Assembly (NCBI RefSeq): GCF_004364325.1
Contig: NZ_SOCP01000017.1
Location: forward strand, 124,001 to 188,000
Length of the DNA stretch: 64,000 nucleotides
DNA from: Actinophytocola oryzae
GTDB taxonomy: Bacteria; Actinomycetota; Actinomycetes; Mycobacteriales; Pseudonocardiaceae
Direction of reading: 5' to 3'
The stretch's first letter is position 1. Each line of letters opens with the position of its first letter. Below are positions 16,522 to 24,961 of this stretch, piece by piece. The notes below the pieces were generated by a model. It ran no database searches. It was not told where the DNA came from and saw nothing but the letters and a program-made list of their open reading frames with translations. The position numbers and the translations under genes are program-made.

Positions 16522-19406
16522 GACTCCCCAACCAGAGCAAGGAACGCGTCCTCGAGGCGCCGGCGTGGCCCGGCCTGTTCCACCGCGACACCCGCACCGA
16601 CGAGCTTCGCCAGAGCCTCGGCGCGGGGGAGGCCGTCCAGGTCCGCGTGCACCTGGTTGCCCTCGATCTCCACGCCCTCGACGCCGTCGACCGACCGCAG
16701 CAGCGACGCGGCCTCCTCGGGACGGTCGACCCGGAACGTGGCCTCGCCACCCCCGCCGACGATGTCCTCGACCAGACCCGACGCGACCAGCCTGCCGTGG
16801 TGCATGACCACGACGTGGTCACACGTCTGCTCGACCTCGGCCAGCAGGTGCGACGACACCACCACGGTCCGCCCGGTCGACGCGTACCTGCGCAGCACGG
16901 CCCGCATCTGGTGGATCTGCGGCGGGTCCAGCCCGTTGGTCGGCTCGTCGAGCACCAGCAGGTCCGGCAGCCCCAGCATGGCCTGCGCGATCGCGAGCCG
17001 CTGCCGCATGCCCTGGCTGTAGGTCCGCACCCGCCGGTGCACCGCCTTGCCGAGCCCCGCGATCTCCAGCGCCTCGGCCACGTGCGCCCTCGACGGCGGC
17101 CGGCCGGTCGCCGCCCAGTACAGCTCCAGGTTCGCCTCGCCGGACAGGTGCGGCAGGAACCCGGCACCCTCCACGAAGGACCCGATCCGCGACAGCACCG
17201 GCGCACCCGAGTACACCTTGTGGCCGAACACCCGGATGGACCCGCCGGACGGCTGGATGAGACCCATGAGCATCCGCAGCGACGTCGTCTTGCCCGCCCC
17301 GTTCGGGCCGAGCAGGCCGAGCACCTGACCCGCCTCTACGCGGAACGACAGGTCGTCGACGGCGACCACGTCACCCGGGTACTTCTTCGACAGCCCCTCG
17401 ATCACGAGCGGCACGTCGCCCAGCGACGGGTCGTGGTCGGTCGCCCGGCGCCGCCGGAACGCACCCCAGATCGCCGCGAGGACCACGATGCCCAGCACGA
17501 TCGCGATGCCCACGAGCGGTCCGGCCGGCGGGCCGCCGTCGGAGCGCGTGCCGGACACGACCGGTGCCGCGACGGTCGCGTCGTCCGCGATCGACACCCG
17601 GTAGGCCGCGGCCTGCGTCGGTGTCGCGTACGCCTGGTCGGTCGTCGCGATGACCAGCTCGATCCGGTGGTCGGTCTCGACCGGGCGGACGACGGCGGGC
17701 AGCGTCACGGTCACGTCGACCGGGGAGCCGTCCGCGGGCAGCGCCGGGATCCGGAACGGCGACACCGCCGAGCCCGGCAGGACCCGGCTCGCGCCGTCCT
17801 GCGAGACGTCGTACAGCTTCGCGAACAGCACCGCGCCGTCCTGGCTCGCCGGCGCGACACCCGGCAGGGCCGAGACCCGCACCTTCACCGTGCTCGCCCC
17901 GGCGATCAGCAGTTGCTCGGTCAGTGGCCTGCTGTCGAACCGCGCGGACTGTCCCGGCAGGTCGATCGACAGCTGGTTGACCAGCCGCGAGGACGTCCCG
18001 ATCATCGCGCCGAGCCCGGGCAGGCTGCTGATGGCCGCTGGGTTGCCGCCCGGCGGGTTGATGATCGTCTGTTCCGGGCCGTAGATCCGCACCTGACGCC
18101 GCTGGGTCGCCGGGTCGCCCGGCAGGCCGGGGTAGGCGTTCGCGCTGACGGTCCGCACCGACGGCGCGTCCTGCACCCGCAACGCGCCCTGCACGGCGTA
18201 CTCCAGCCCGGTTCCGGGGTCGGTGCCTCGGCCACGCAGGTGGAAGTCGAACCAGTCGGCGATCTCGGCCCGCAGCTCCGGTCCGGGCTTGCCGCCGTCG
18301 TGTCCGCCGGTGTACCAGACGACCTTGACCTCGCCGCCCGCCGCGGCGATCTGCCTGGCACTGGCGTCGGCCTGGTCGAGGCCGAAGAGCGTGTCCTGCT
18401 CGCCCTGCACCAGCATCGTCGGCTGGGTGATGTTCTTGGTGACCGTCATCGGCGACACGGACTTCAGCAGGTCGACGGTCTTCTGGCTGGCGCGGCCGGT
18501 GGTCGCGACCTCGGCGTAGGCGGCGCAGACATCAAGGCGGAACCGGCCGCACGGGCTGTCCGCGTTCAGCTGCTGCGGCGCACCACCCGGCTGCGCCTCC
18601 TGCCCGCCGTCCGTGGGCACCCCGCTCGCCGGTGCGGTGCCACCGCCCGCCGGGGCGTTGATGTCGTCGTCCTCGCTGCCCGGCTCGATGGCGTCCGCGC
18701 TCGGGTCGGCGATCCCGGCGCCGCCGAGGCCGGAGGAGAAGAAGATGCCCGCCCACGACCGCTTGAACACGCCGTCCGGCGCGTACGCGTTGGCCGCGGG
18801 CGTGCCCGGCACGCTGCCGGTGGTCGCCGAGTTCGGCAGCAGCGCCTGGCTCAGGTCGTTGTAGGTGATCACCGGCGCGAGGGCGTCGACCCGCTTGTCG
18901 GTGCCCGAGAGCAGCAGCGACAGCGACCCGCCGTAGGAGCCGCCGGTCACGCCGACCTTCGGGTCGTCGGGTCCGTCCTTGGTGACCTCGGACTGCTCGC
19001 CGAGCCAGTCGACGACCCTGGACGCGTCCGCGACCTCGTAGGGGATCGCGTTGAGCCCGATCTGCCCCTCGCTGCGCCCGAAACCGCGTGCGGAGTAGGC
19101 CAGCGCGACGAACCCGCGCTCGGCCAGCTCGCGTGCGTCGTTCGCGACGCTCTGCTTCGACCCGCCGAACCCGTGCGCGACGATGATCGCCGGTGCCGGC
19201 GTCTGTTCCGGCAGGTAGAGGGTGGCGTCGAGCTTGACGGGGGCCTTGTCGTCCGGACCCTGGGCGCCGGTGAGCGTCAGGTCTCGAGTGTGGACCGGGG
19301 GCGGCTCGTCACCGCTGTTCAGCCAGACGAGCGCGCCCGCGGCCGCGATCACGACGACCAGCGCGGCGGCGATGGTGCGTGGTCGGGGACGTGGGATGCG
19401 GGGCAC
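16518..19406 (-). CDS. fused alpha/beta hydrolase (X-Pro peptidase-like) and ABC transporter ATPase
   Basis: 962 aa. An N-terminal membrane anchor (about 11-30) is followed by an S15/alpha-beta hydrolase domain: HGFGG oxyanion region (78-82), nucleophile Ser157 in GGSYGG, Asp in QGEQDTLFG and His in GGHDGG. A beta-rich X-Pro-type C-terminal region comes next, then a membrane helix near 635-655 and an ABC ATPase domain with Walker A GPNGAGKT (about 700), YSQGMRQR signature and LVLDEPT. The hydrolase would lie outside the membrane and the ATPase inside. The partner permease follows. GTG start 19404-19406. Confidence 0.88.
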   Translation of the reverse strand: MPRIPRPRPRTIAAALVVVIAAAGALVWLNSGDEPPPVHTRDLTLTGAQGPDDKAPVKLDATLYLPEQTPAPAIIVAHGFGGSKQSVANDARELAERGFVALAYSARGFGRSEGQIGLNAIPYEVADASRVVDWLGEQSEVTKDGPDDPKVGVTGGSYGGSLSLLLSGTDKRVDALAPVITYNDLSQALLPNSATTGSVPGTPAANAYAPDGVFKRSWAGIFFSSGLGGAGIADPSADAIEPGSEDDDINAPAGGGTAPASGVPTDGGQEAQPGGAPQQLNADSPCGRFRLDVCAAYAEVATTGRASQKTVDLLKSVSPMTVTKNITQPTMLVQGEQDTLFGLDQADASARQIAAAGGEVKVVWYTGGHDGGKPGPELRAEIADWFDFHLRGRGTDPGTGLEYAVQGALRVQDAPSVRTVSANAYPGLPGDPATQRRQVRIYGPEQTIINPPGGNPAAISSLPGLGAMIGTSSRLVNQLSIDLPGQSARFDSRPLTEQLLIAGASTVKVRVSALPGVAPASQDGAVLFAKLYDVSQDGASRVLPGSAVSPFRIPALPADGSPVDVTVTLPAVVRPVETDHRIELVIATTDQAYATPTQAAAYRVSIADDATVAAPVVSGTRSDGGPPAGPLVGIAIVLGIVVLAAIWGAFRRRRATDHDPSLGDVPLVIEGLSKKYPGDVVAVDDLSFRVEAGQVLGLLGPNGAGKTTSLRMLMGLIQPSGGSIRVFGHKVYSGAPVLSRIGSFVEGAGFLPHLSGEANLELYWAATGRPPSRAHVAEALEIAGLGKAVHRRVRTYSQGMRQRLAIAQAMLGLPDLLVLDEPTNGLDPPQIHQMRAVLRRYASTGRTVVVSSHLLAEVEQTCDHVVVMHHGRLVASGLVEDIVGGGGEATFRVDRPEEAASLLRSVDGVEGVEIEGNQVHADLDGLPRAEALAKLVGAGVAVEQAGPRRRLEDAFLALVGES

Positions 19407-19476
19407 GCCAGAGAAGCTATTGGAAGATTCCTGAGAGTAGCTGAGAGGGTGTGTCCAAATCGTCGGGTTCGTCCGA

Positions 19477-19490
19477 TGTGATGTATCACA
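19477..19490. promoter_or_regulatory. TGTGA-N4-TCACA palindrome
   Basis: A perfect palindrome TGTGATGTATCACA in the 269-bp gap between the divergent hydrolase-ABC gene and terC. It resembles a CRP/FNR half-site pair but the spacer is 4 bp rather than 6, so a CRP-type site is not claimed. Its position suits an operator for either gene. Confidence 0.3.
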
Positions 19491-19538
19491 ACCCGTCTCG
19501 ACTGGTGCGAATCGGACGCAACAAGGACAATGGGCCGT

Positions 19539-19675
19539 GTTGGAGGGGAGTATTCCTTCGCGGCGGTGTCGTCAGCACGGACCTGGAATGACAGGGCCCG
19601 GCACCCCCGGCGGGCGGTAGGCCCGCGGAAGAGACCTCCGGTTTTGGCCTGTTGTGCGCTTGAACCGGAGGTTCA
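19539..19675 (+). ncRNA. yybP-ykoY manganese riboswitch with SD-sequestering expression platform
   Basis: The yybP-ykoY core is recognisable: GGAGGGGAGTA on the 5' side (19542-19552) and GGAAGAGACCTCC on the 3' side (19627-19639), with GACAGGGCCCGGC between. P1 pairs GGAGG (19542-19546) with CCTCC (19635-19639). The 3' arm ACCTCCGGTT (19634-19643) is also perfectly complementary to AACCGGAGGT (19663-19672), which contains the Shine-Dalgarno sequence of terC. Mn2+ binding should stabilise P1 and free the ribosome-binding site; without Mn2+ the site is masked. The consensus is from known families; the switch is inferred from complementarity. Confidence 0.9.
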
Positions 19676-20773
19676 ATGATCGTGCCCGCATGGATCTGGT
19701 TGGCCACGATCGGTGGTCTCCTCGTGCTACTTGCCATCGACCTCGTCATCGTCGATCGCAAGCCACATGAGGTCACTGTCGGTGAGGCCGGCCGTTGGGT
19801 CGCCTTCTACGTCGCCTGTGGTGTGTTGTTCGGCATCGGCATCTGGATGTTCTCCGGAGGCACGCATGCCGGGGAGTACTTCGCCGGCTACATCACCGAG
19901 TACTCGCTCTCGGTGGACAACCTGTTCATCTTCCTGGTGATCATGTCGGCGTTCAAGGTGCCTGCGATCCACCAGCACAAGGTCCTGCTCGTCGGCATCC
20001 TGCTGGCGCTGGTCTTCCGCGGTGTCTTCATCGCGGTCGGCGCGGCGGCCATCTCGCAGTTCAGCTGGGTGTTCTACGTGTTCGGCGCGTTCCTCGTCTA
20101 CACGGCGGTCAAGCTGTCCGGCTCCGGCCTCGGCGGCGACGACCACGACGAGGAGTACGAGGAGAACCGGGTCACCAAGTGGGCCCGCAAGCTCTTCCCG
20201 GTCACGGACGACTACCGCGACGGCAAGGTCTTCACCAAGGTCGACGGCAAGCGCCTCGCGACGCCGCTGTTCATCGTGATGATCGCGATCGGCTCAGCGG
20301 ACCTCATGTTCGCGGTCGACTCGATCCCCGCGATCTTCGGGCTCACGAAGGAGGCGTTCCTGGTCTTCGCGGCCAACGCCTTCGCGCTGATGGGCCTGCG
20401 GCAGCTGTACTTCCTGCTCGGCGGCCTGCTCAGGCGGCTGGTCTACCTGTCGATGGGGCTCGCGGTGATCCTGGCCTTCATCGGCGTCAAGATGGTGCTG
20501 GAAGCCCTGCACACCAACACGTTGCCGTTCGTCAACGGCGGCGAGCCGCTGTCCGTGCCGACGATCGGCATCCCGCTGTCCCTGTCGGTCATCGTCGGCG
20601 TGCTCGTGATCACCGCCGTGGCGAGCCTGGCGAAGACCCACCGGGACGAGCGCAGGTCGACCGGTGAGGGACCCTCCGAAGACGATCCGACCGCCGGGGG
20701 CACCAACGGTGCCGCCGTCACCGCCGAACGGTCACCCGTCGAGGCCGGGGACACCGCCTCCGACCATCGCTGA
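19676..20773 (+). CDS. TerC family membrane protein, probable manganese exporter
   Basis: 365 aa, about nine predicted membrane helices. Acidic signature motifs SLSVDNLFIF and VDSIPAIFGLT are conserved; relatives (Alx, MeeF/MeeY) export Mn2+. The C-terminal ~50 residues are a charged soluble tail. The yybP-ykoY riboswitch directly upstream makes Mn2+ efflux the best-supported role over tellurite resistance. The start ATG 19676 follows CCGGAGG with 5 bp spacing, and that site is the switchable element. Confidence 0.93.
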   Translation: MIVPAWIWLATIGGLLVLLAIDLVIVDRKPHEVTVGEAGRWVAFYVACGVLFGIGIWMFSGGTHAGEYFAGYITEYSLSVDNLFIFLVIMSAFKVPAIHQHKVLLVGILLALVFRGVFIAVGAAAISQFSWVFYVFGAFLVYTAVKLSGSGLGGDDHDEEYEENRVTKWARKLFPVTDDYRDGKVFTKVDGKRLATPLFIVMIAIGSADLMFAVDSIPAIFGLTKEAFLVFAANAFALMGLRQLYFLLGGLLRRLVYLSMGLAVILAFIGVKMVLEALHTNTLPFVNGGEPLSVPTIGIPLSLSVIVGVLVITAVASLAKTHRDERRSTGEGPSEDDPTAGGTNGAAVTAERSPVEAGDTASDHR

Positions 20774-20782
20774 GGTGACCGC

Positions 20783-21004
20783 TCACGCCACCTCGACCAG
20801 GTCGTACCGAGTGTGCAGCTCGGTCCAGGTGGCGTGGTGCCAACCGTCCGCGGAGTGGTAGATCCCGTCGGTGCCGGGCACCCAGGTCCGCATCCTGGTG
20901 TCCCGGACCGGCGGCAGGTCGGCGGGATCGGGGGTGGTCCCGACCCTGCCGACCAGCCACACCCGCGGACGGTTCGGCATGTCTGCCGCGGCTTCCTGGC
21001 TCAT
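20783..21004 (-). CDS. small hypothetical protein, 73 aa
   Basis: Not recognised. Rich in Trp, Asp and His, with a region WVPGTDGIYHSADGWHHATW that suggests a small beta sheet; no signal or membrane segment. ATG 21002-21004 has a good GGGAGGG ribosome-binding site, which supports it as a real gene. It is convergent with terC, 9 bp away. Confidence 0.55.
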   Translation of the reverse strand: MSQEAAADMPNRPRVWLVGRVGTTPDPADLPPVRDTRMRTWVPGTDGIYHSADGWHHATWTELHTRYDLVEVA

Positions 21005-21127
21005 GACGCCCTCCCAGTGTCTGTGATGCGACTCACGATCCGTTGTCCCAACGCTAGGACGCGAGAGCCGGTCAAAACACCAGGGAAGCCCCCGAACCGG
21101 GGTAGGGGCAGCCCCACCGGGGACCCC

Positions 21128-21802
21128 TCAGGACGTCCGAGCGTCGTACAGGTCGTGCGGCTTCCACCAGTCGTAGGCCGGGGTCTGCGGGTAGCCCTCC
21201 GGTGAGTCCTCCCACTCCTCCTGACGCCCGAGCGCGGTGAGGTCGAGGCAGCCCCAGGTGCTGCCCATCGCCTCGTCGCCGCGGTTGTTGACGAAATAGG
21301 TGCGGAACACACGGTCGCCGTCGCGGAAGAACGCGTTCGTGCCGTGCCACTCGGCGACCCCGAAGTCGGCGTCGAACGAGTCGGTCAGCGAGTACCAGGG
21401 CATCGTCCAGCCCATCCGCTCCTTGAGCCGCTCGATGTGCCCCTGCGGTGCGCGCGACACGAACACCAGCGAAGTGTCGCGGACGTTCAGGTGTGCGACG
21501 TGGGCGACCTGGTCGGCCACCATGGAGCAGCCCTGGCACGCGTGGTCGGGCCACCCGTTCACGTCCGGGTCGAAGAAGGCCCGGTAGACGAGCAGCTGGC
21601 GCCTGCCGTCGAACAGGTCGAGCAGGCTCACCCGACCCGAGGGCCCGTCGAACGCGTACTCCTTCTCCACCAGGAGCCACGGCATCCGCCTGCGCTCGGC
21701 CGCCAGCGCGTCCTTGGCGCGGGTGACCTCCTTCTCCTTCACGAGCAGCCGCTCGCGGGCCGCCTCCCACTCCTTCGCGGTGACTACCTCCGGTGTGTTC
21801 AT
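21128..21802 (-). CDS. DUF899 thioredoxin-like protein
   Basis: 224 aa. DUF899 hallmarks: an N-terminal helical region ending in RRRMPWLLVEKEYAFDGP, YRAFFDPDVNGWPDHACQGCSM with CxxC near residues 88-91, and TYFVNNRGDEAM. These proteins have a thioredoxin/peroxiredoxin-like fold; activity is unproven. Last gene of SRPBCC-ArsR-DUF899: ATG 21800-21802 overlaps the ArsR stop. The three genes are often found together in actinomycetes. Confidence 0.88.
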   Translation of the reverse strand: MNTPEVVTAKEWEAARERLLVKEKEVTRAKDALAAERRRMPWLLVEKEYAFDGPSGRVSLLDLFDGRRQLLVYRAFFDPDVNGWPDHACQGCSMVADQVAHVAHLNVRDTSLVFVSRAPQGHIERLKERMGWTMPWYSLTDSFDADFGVAEWHGTNAFFRDGDRVFRTYFVNNRGDEAMGSTWGCLDLTALGRQEEWEDSPEGYPQTPAYDWWKPHDLYDARTS

Positions 21803-22158
21803 CGTTCTCTCCCTTCCTGTTCTCGCGCCGTTCTGTCCAGGTGGTCGCTCAACGCGCCGAGCGGGCCGTCCCAGTCGCGGGCAAGACCGGCCAGGAACTG
21901 TTGCGCCACCTGCATGGGTGCCGAGCGGAGCCGGTAGCGCACGCGGCGCCGCTCGCCCGGCTCGGCGATGACCAGCCCCGCCTCGGACAGCAGGGCCAGG
22001 TGCTTGGCGATCGCCTGACGGGTGATCGGCAGGCGGGTGGCCAGGTCGGTCGCGGTGGCCGGCCCGCGTGCCGCCAGCTCGGCGAGGATGACGCGCCGGG
22101 TGGGGTCGGCGAGGGCCGTGAAGACCTGCTCGGCCACCGCCTCGATGTCAGGCGGCAT
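21799..22158 (-). CDS. ArsR family transcriptional regulator
   Basis: 119 aa winged helix. VFTALADPTRRVILAEL (about 12-28) and the recognition helix RQAIAKHLALLSEAGLV (47-63) are typical of metal-independent ArsR regulators paired with SRPBCC proteins; no Cys metal site is present. ATG 22156-22158 overlaps the end of the SRPBCC gene by 11 bp. It probably represses its own operon through the GCAAC-N6-GTTGC site at 22598-22613 and the nearby MFS gene through two further copies. Confidence 0.92.
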   Translation of the reverse strand: MPPDIEAVAEQVFTALADPTRRVILAELAARGPATATDLATRLPITRQAIAKHLALLSEAGLVIAEPGERRRVRYRLRSAPMQVAQQFLAGLARDWDGPLGALSDHLDRTAREQEGRER

Positions 22159-22579
22159 CGAGGTAGGCGACGAGCTCGTCGAGCTCGCGCAGCCAGCCGT
22201 TGCTGTTCCCGCCGAACGCCGTGTCGTGGGTGTCGTCGGGCAGCTGGGCGAAACCGGTCTCGACGACCGTGAGCCGCGTGCCGGGGCCTGCGGGCTCGAG
22301 CGTGAACTCCACGTACGTGCGGCGCGGGTCGTCCTCGGGCAGGCCGTAGATCTTCCAGGTGAACCCGAACACCGTGGGCTCCTCCACCCGCTCGACGCGC
22401 ATGGTGGCGCTGGCCCCGTCGGTCCACCGCATGGACGCCGCGCCACCGGGACGCAGGTCGATCGTCGCCTCGTTGCCGAACCACGTGCCGAGCCCCTCGG
22501 CGGTGGTGATCGCCGCCCACACCGCCTTCGGCGGGTGCGCGACCTCCAGGGTCCGTTCGATGCGGTCGGGGAATGCCAT
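22148..22579 (-). CDS. SRPBCC (AHSA1-like) protein
   Basis: 143 aa START/Bet v1-like fold. IERTLEVAHPPKAVWAAIT, RWTDGASATMRVE and the C-terminal NGWLRELDELVAYLDA are typical of AHSA1-type SRPBCC proteins, which bind hydrophobic ligands. ATG 22577-22579 follows GGAGG with good spacing. It is the first gene of the operon and its ribosome-binding region is just downstream of the operator at 22598-22613. It may sense or bind the ligand handled by the MFS pump; that link is inferred. Confidence 0.9.
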   Translation of the reverse strand: MAFPDRIERTLEVAHPPKAVWAAITTAEGLGTWFGNEATIDLRPGGAASMRWTDGASATMRVERVEEPTVFGFTWKIYGLPEDDPRRTYVEFTLEPAGPGTRLTVVETGFAQLPDDTHDTAFGGNSNGWLRELDELVAYLDAA

Positions 22580-22597
22580 GTCGTGCCTCCATTCATC

Positions 22598-22613
22598 GCA
22601 ACCGGTTGGTTGC
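22598..22613. promoter_or_regulatory. ArsR operator, GCAAC-N6-GTTGC
   Basis: GCAACCGGTTGGTTGC lies 19 bp before the SRPBCC start. The same 16-bp palindrome (GCAACCG-N4-GTTGC core) occurs twice before the MFS gene at 24010 and 24035. The only DNA-binding gene in the operon is the ArsR regulator, so it is the likely ligand of all three. Confidence 0.75.
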
Positions 22614-22617
22614 AAAC

Positions 22618-23991
22618 CTATGACAGCTTCCGCAGCCCGCGCCACACGAGCCCGGCGCTCACGAGCGTGACGACGACGTCGACGCCGAGCGCGAGTCGAA
22701 GCCCGGCGAGCTGGGCCACCTGCGTGGCGCCGATCGCGCTGAGGACCGGGATGCCGACGGCACCTGCGACCTGCTGGGTCATCGAGGTGAGACCGGTGGC
22801 GAGGCCCTGCTCGCCGTTCGGCAGGCCGGAGGTGCCGGTCACGGTGTAGGCGACCATCGCGGCCACGTGGCCGAAGAACGCCACGAACAGCGCAGGGACG
22901 ACGATCACGAGCGAGAGCCGGTCGGCGGAGGTGAACAGCAGGGCGATCGTGGTGAGACCGGACGCGACCATGGCCACGGTCAGGACCGGCCGGGGCCCGA
23001 AGCGCCCGATGGCCCGCCCGGCGACCACGCCCGCGGCAACGGACGCGAGGCCGGGAACCCCGAGGACCAGGCCCGTCATCAGGGGTGACAGACCGAGTAC
23101 CTGCTGCAGGTACAGCGTGACCATGAAGATCATCGCGGGCACCAACCCGCAGGTGACCAGCCCCGCGACGTTCCCCCAGCGCACCGAGGGTCGGGCAAGG
23201 ATGCGCGGCGGGACCAGGGGTGCTGACGCACGCCGCTCGACCAGCCAGAACGCGACGAGCAACACGACGCCGACGGCCGAGGCGGAGAGGCTCCGCTCGA
23301 TCACCGCGTAGACCACGGCGAGCAGGCCACCGGTCACGGTCACGGCGCCCGGTACGTCGAGCCGAGGCCGCGTCGCCGCCCGGCTCTCGATGATCACGAA
23401 GGGGGTGACCAGCAGTGCGGCCACGGCCACGGGCACGTTGACGAAGAACGCCGCCCGCCAGCCGAGCGCGGTGACCAGGGTGCCGCCGAGCAGCGCGCCG
23501 ACGGTGAAGCCGCCGCAGGCCAGGGCGCCGTTGAGCCCGAGCACGCGGTCACGGCGAGGTCCTTCGGCGAAGGTGGTGGTGAGCAACGACATCGCGGAGG
23601 GGATCGCCATCGCGGTGGCGAGCCCCTGCAGTGCCCTGGCGAGCAGGAGGGTCCGGGGGCCGGCCGCGAGACCGCCGAGCATCGAGGCGCCTGCCAGAAG
23701 GGCCATGCCGAGTAGCAGGAGTCGTCTGCGCCCGAACAGGTCACCGAGGCGCCCGAAGAGGAGCGTGAAGCCCGCCGCGGGCAGCGCGAAGGTGGACGTG
23801 ATCCACGCGAGGTCGGCCCGGTCGAGCCCGACGCCCGCGCCGGCGCCGGGCAGCGCGACGTTCAGGATCGAGAAGTCCACCGAGAGCATGAAACCCACTC
23901 CGAGCAGGACGAACAGCACCACGCTGTGTCGAGCGGCCGCACGTGGTGGGTCGGCCACCGGGGTGGTGACGGACGCGGTCATGACGGCCAT
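22618..23991 (-). CDS. MFS drug-type efflux transporter
   Basis: 457 aa with 12 or more predicted membrane helices. The motif DFSILNVALP in helix 1 and GRLGDLFGRRRLL in loop 2-3 are characteristic of DHA2-type drug/H+ antiporters. Start ATG 23989-23991 has a strong GGAGGAGG ribosome-binding site; an in-frame ATG at 23982 is the alternative. Two ArsR-type operators lie 19 and 44 bp upstream. It ends 38 bp before the SRPBCC operon's start, so the two units are tandem and probably co-regulated. Confidence 0.92.
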   Translation of the reverse strand: MAVMTASVTTPVADPPRAAARHSVVLFVLLGVGFMLSVDFSILNVALPGAGAGVGLDRADLAWITSTFALPAAGFTLLFGRLGDLFGRRRLLLLGMALLAGASMLGGLAAGPRTLLLARALQGLATAMAIPSAMSLLTTTFAEGPRRDRVLGLNGALACGGFTVGALLGGTLVTALGWRAAFFVNVPVAVAALLVTPFVIIESRAATRPRLDVPGAVTVTGGLLAVVYAVIERSLSASAVGVVLLVAFWLVERRASAPLVPPRILARPSVRWGNVAGLVTCGLVPAMIFMVTLYLQQVLGLSPLMTGLVLGVPGLASVAAGVVAGRAIGRFGPRPVLTVAMVASGLTTIALLFTSADRLSLVIVVPALFVAFFGHVAAMVAYTVTGTSGLPNGEQGLATGLTSMTQQVAGAVGIPVLSAIGATQVAQLAGLRLALGVDVVVTLVSAGLVWRGLRKLS

Positions 23992-24009
23992 GGCAACCTC
24001 CTCCAAGTA

Positions 24010-24025
24010 GCAACCGAACAGTTGC
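24010..24025. promoter_or_regulatory. ArsR operator copy 1 upstream of MFS gene
   Basis: GCAACCGAACAGTTGC, an inverted GCAAC/GTTGC repeat with 6-bp spacer, 19 bp from the MFS start. Paired with an identical-arm copy at 24035-24050; centre-to-centre distance 25 bp. Confidence 0.75.
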
Positions 24026-24034
24026 GACACTATG

Positions 24035-24050
24035 GCAACCGATGAGTTGC
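24035..24050. promoter_or_regulatory. ArsR operator copy 2 upstream of MFS gene
   Basis: GCAACCGATGAGTTGC, same arms and spacer as the copies at 24010 and 22598. Two sites 25 bp apart suggest repression by two dimers near the promoter. Confidence 0.75.
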
Positions 24051-24306
24051 GTCAAGAGGATGGCGCAGACCGCGCAATGCCGCTGGTGGTGTCCCCTCGT
24101 GAATGTCGCCTTCGCCCGCGTTCGTCGGCGAAATTCATCCACAGGCCGCCCTGAACAGGGCTTTTGTCGGTTCCACCTAGTACACTGGCGTGGCGGGGTG
24201 CCCCCGGGACAGGGTGGGGGCTGCCCGGGTTACCTTCTGTGCCGTCATTGATCATGAAACAGCGAAGGCCCAGCGACCTGCGGATACGCGGTCTGGGGTC
24301 GGTAGG
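24051..24306. other. non-coding gap between MFS and RES genes
   Basis: No credible gene. It should hold the MFS promoter (transcribed leftwards). At 24148-24165 a small hairpin GCCC-TGAACA-GGGC is followed by TTTT on the plus strand, within a TTCATCCACAGG...TTTTGTCGG context; no plus-strand gene ends there, so its role is unclear. Confidence 0.4.
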
Positions 24307-24960
24307 TCAGTTGAGCACGTAGTTGAGCGAGTCGCAGATGCGCGCCAGCGGGAGGTCGAGGCCCGGGTAGTCCAGCGGCAGCAACACCTCCGGCGTCAGG
24401 GGCAGCGCGTCACCCGCCGGAGGGTGCCACAGGCACACGGCAGGGTCGCCGGAGTCCATCGACGACCGGTACCAGAGCCCGTCGAGATGGGGAAACGCGT
24501 CACGGATCGTGCGGGCCCAGGCCTGCGTGATGTCCTTGGGACCGCTGGAGATCTCCTGCGAGGCGCCGACCCGCGTCGGCCAGAGGCCGGTCAGGTCCAG
24601 CAGACACAGGGGCCGCGTCGGCGCGAACACCGCGAGGTGTGGCCGCCGCGTCGTGCGGTCCACCATCGACGACGCCTGGAACACCTCGGCGATCGAGGTC
24701 CGCACCGACAGACCGAAGTAGAGCACCCCGTGCTCCGGGGACGTGATCACCCCGCCGTCGGGCTGCGGCGGTTGCGGGTCGAAGCGGGCGTGCGGCAGGG
24801 GACCGGTGTGGCGGAAGGTGTTCCACCGCTGCTGGTGCGCGCCGGACGCGACGAACACCCTGACCAGCCGCGTGGACGTCGGCAGTGCCACCACGTCCTC
24901 GTCCTGGCGCAGCAGCTTCTGCAACACGGCCGAGTTCGGGGGCATGGGAAGTCGGGACAC
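24307..24960 (-). CDS. RES-domain toxin (probable NAD+ phosphorylase)
   Basis: 217 aa. RES features: the early Arg in STRLVRVF, GVLYFGLSVRTSIAEVFQ with the conserved Glu, and the late TPEVLLPLDYPGLDL. RES toxins such as MbcT degrade NAD+ and arrest growth. GTG 24958-24960 lies just after the stop of the upstream gene, which is the expected antitoxin position. Together they look like a type II toxin-antitoxin pair. Confidence 0.85.
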   Translation of the reverse strand: MSRLPMPPNSAVLQKLLRQDEDVVALPTSTRLVRVFVASGAHQQRWNTFRHTGPLPHARFDPQPPQPDGGVITSPEHGVLYFGLSVRTSIAEVFQASSMVDRTTRRPHLAVFAPTRPLCLLDLTGLWPTRVGASQEISSGPKDITQAWARTIRDAFPHLDGLWYRSSMDSGDPAVCLWHPPAGDALPLTPEVLLPLDYPGLDLPLARICDSLNYVLN

Positions 24961-24961
24961 G

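Noticed and set aside
16647..19481. Very long open plus-strand frame
   Set aside because: It is the antisense shadow of the hydrolase-ABC gene, which has clear catalytic and P-loop motifs on the minus strand.
19477..19490. CRP-binding site
   Set aside because: The TGTGA/TCACA arms are perfect but the spacer is 4 bp, not 6, so it is kept only as an unassigned palindrome.
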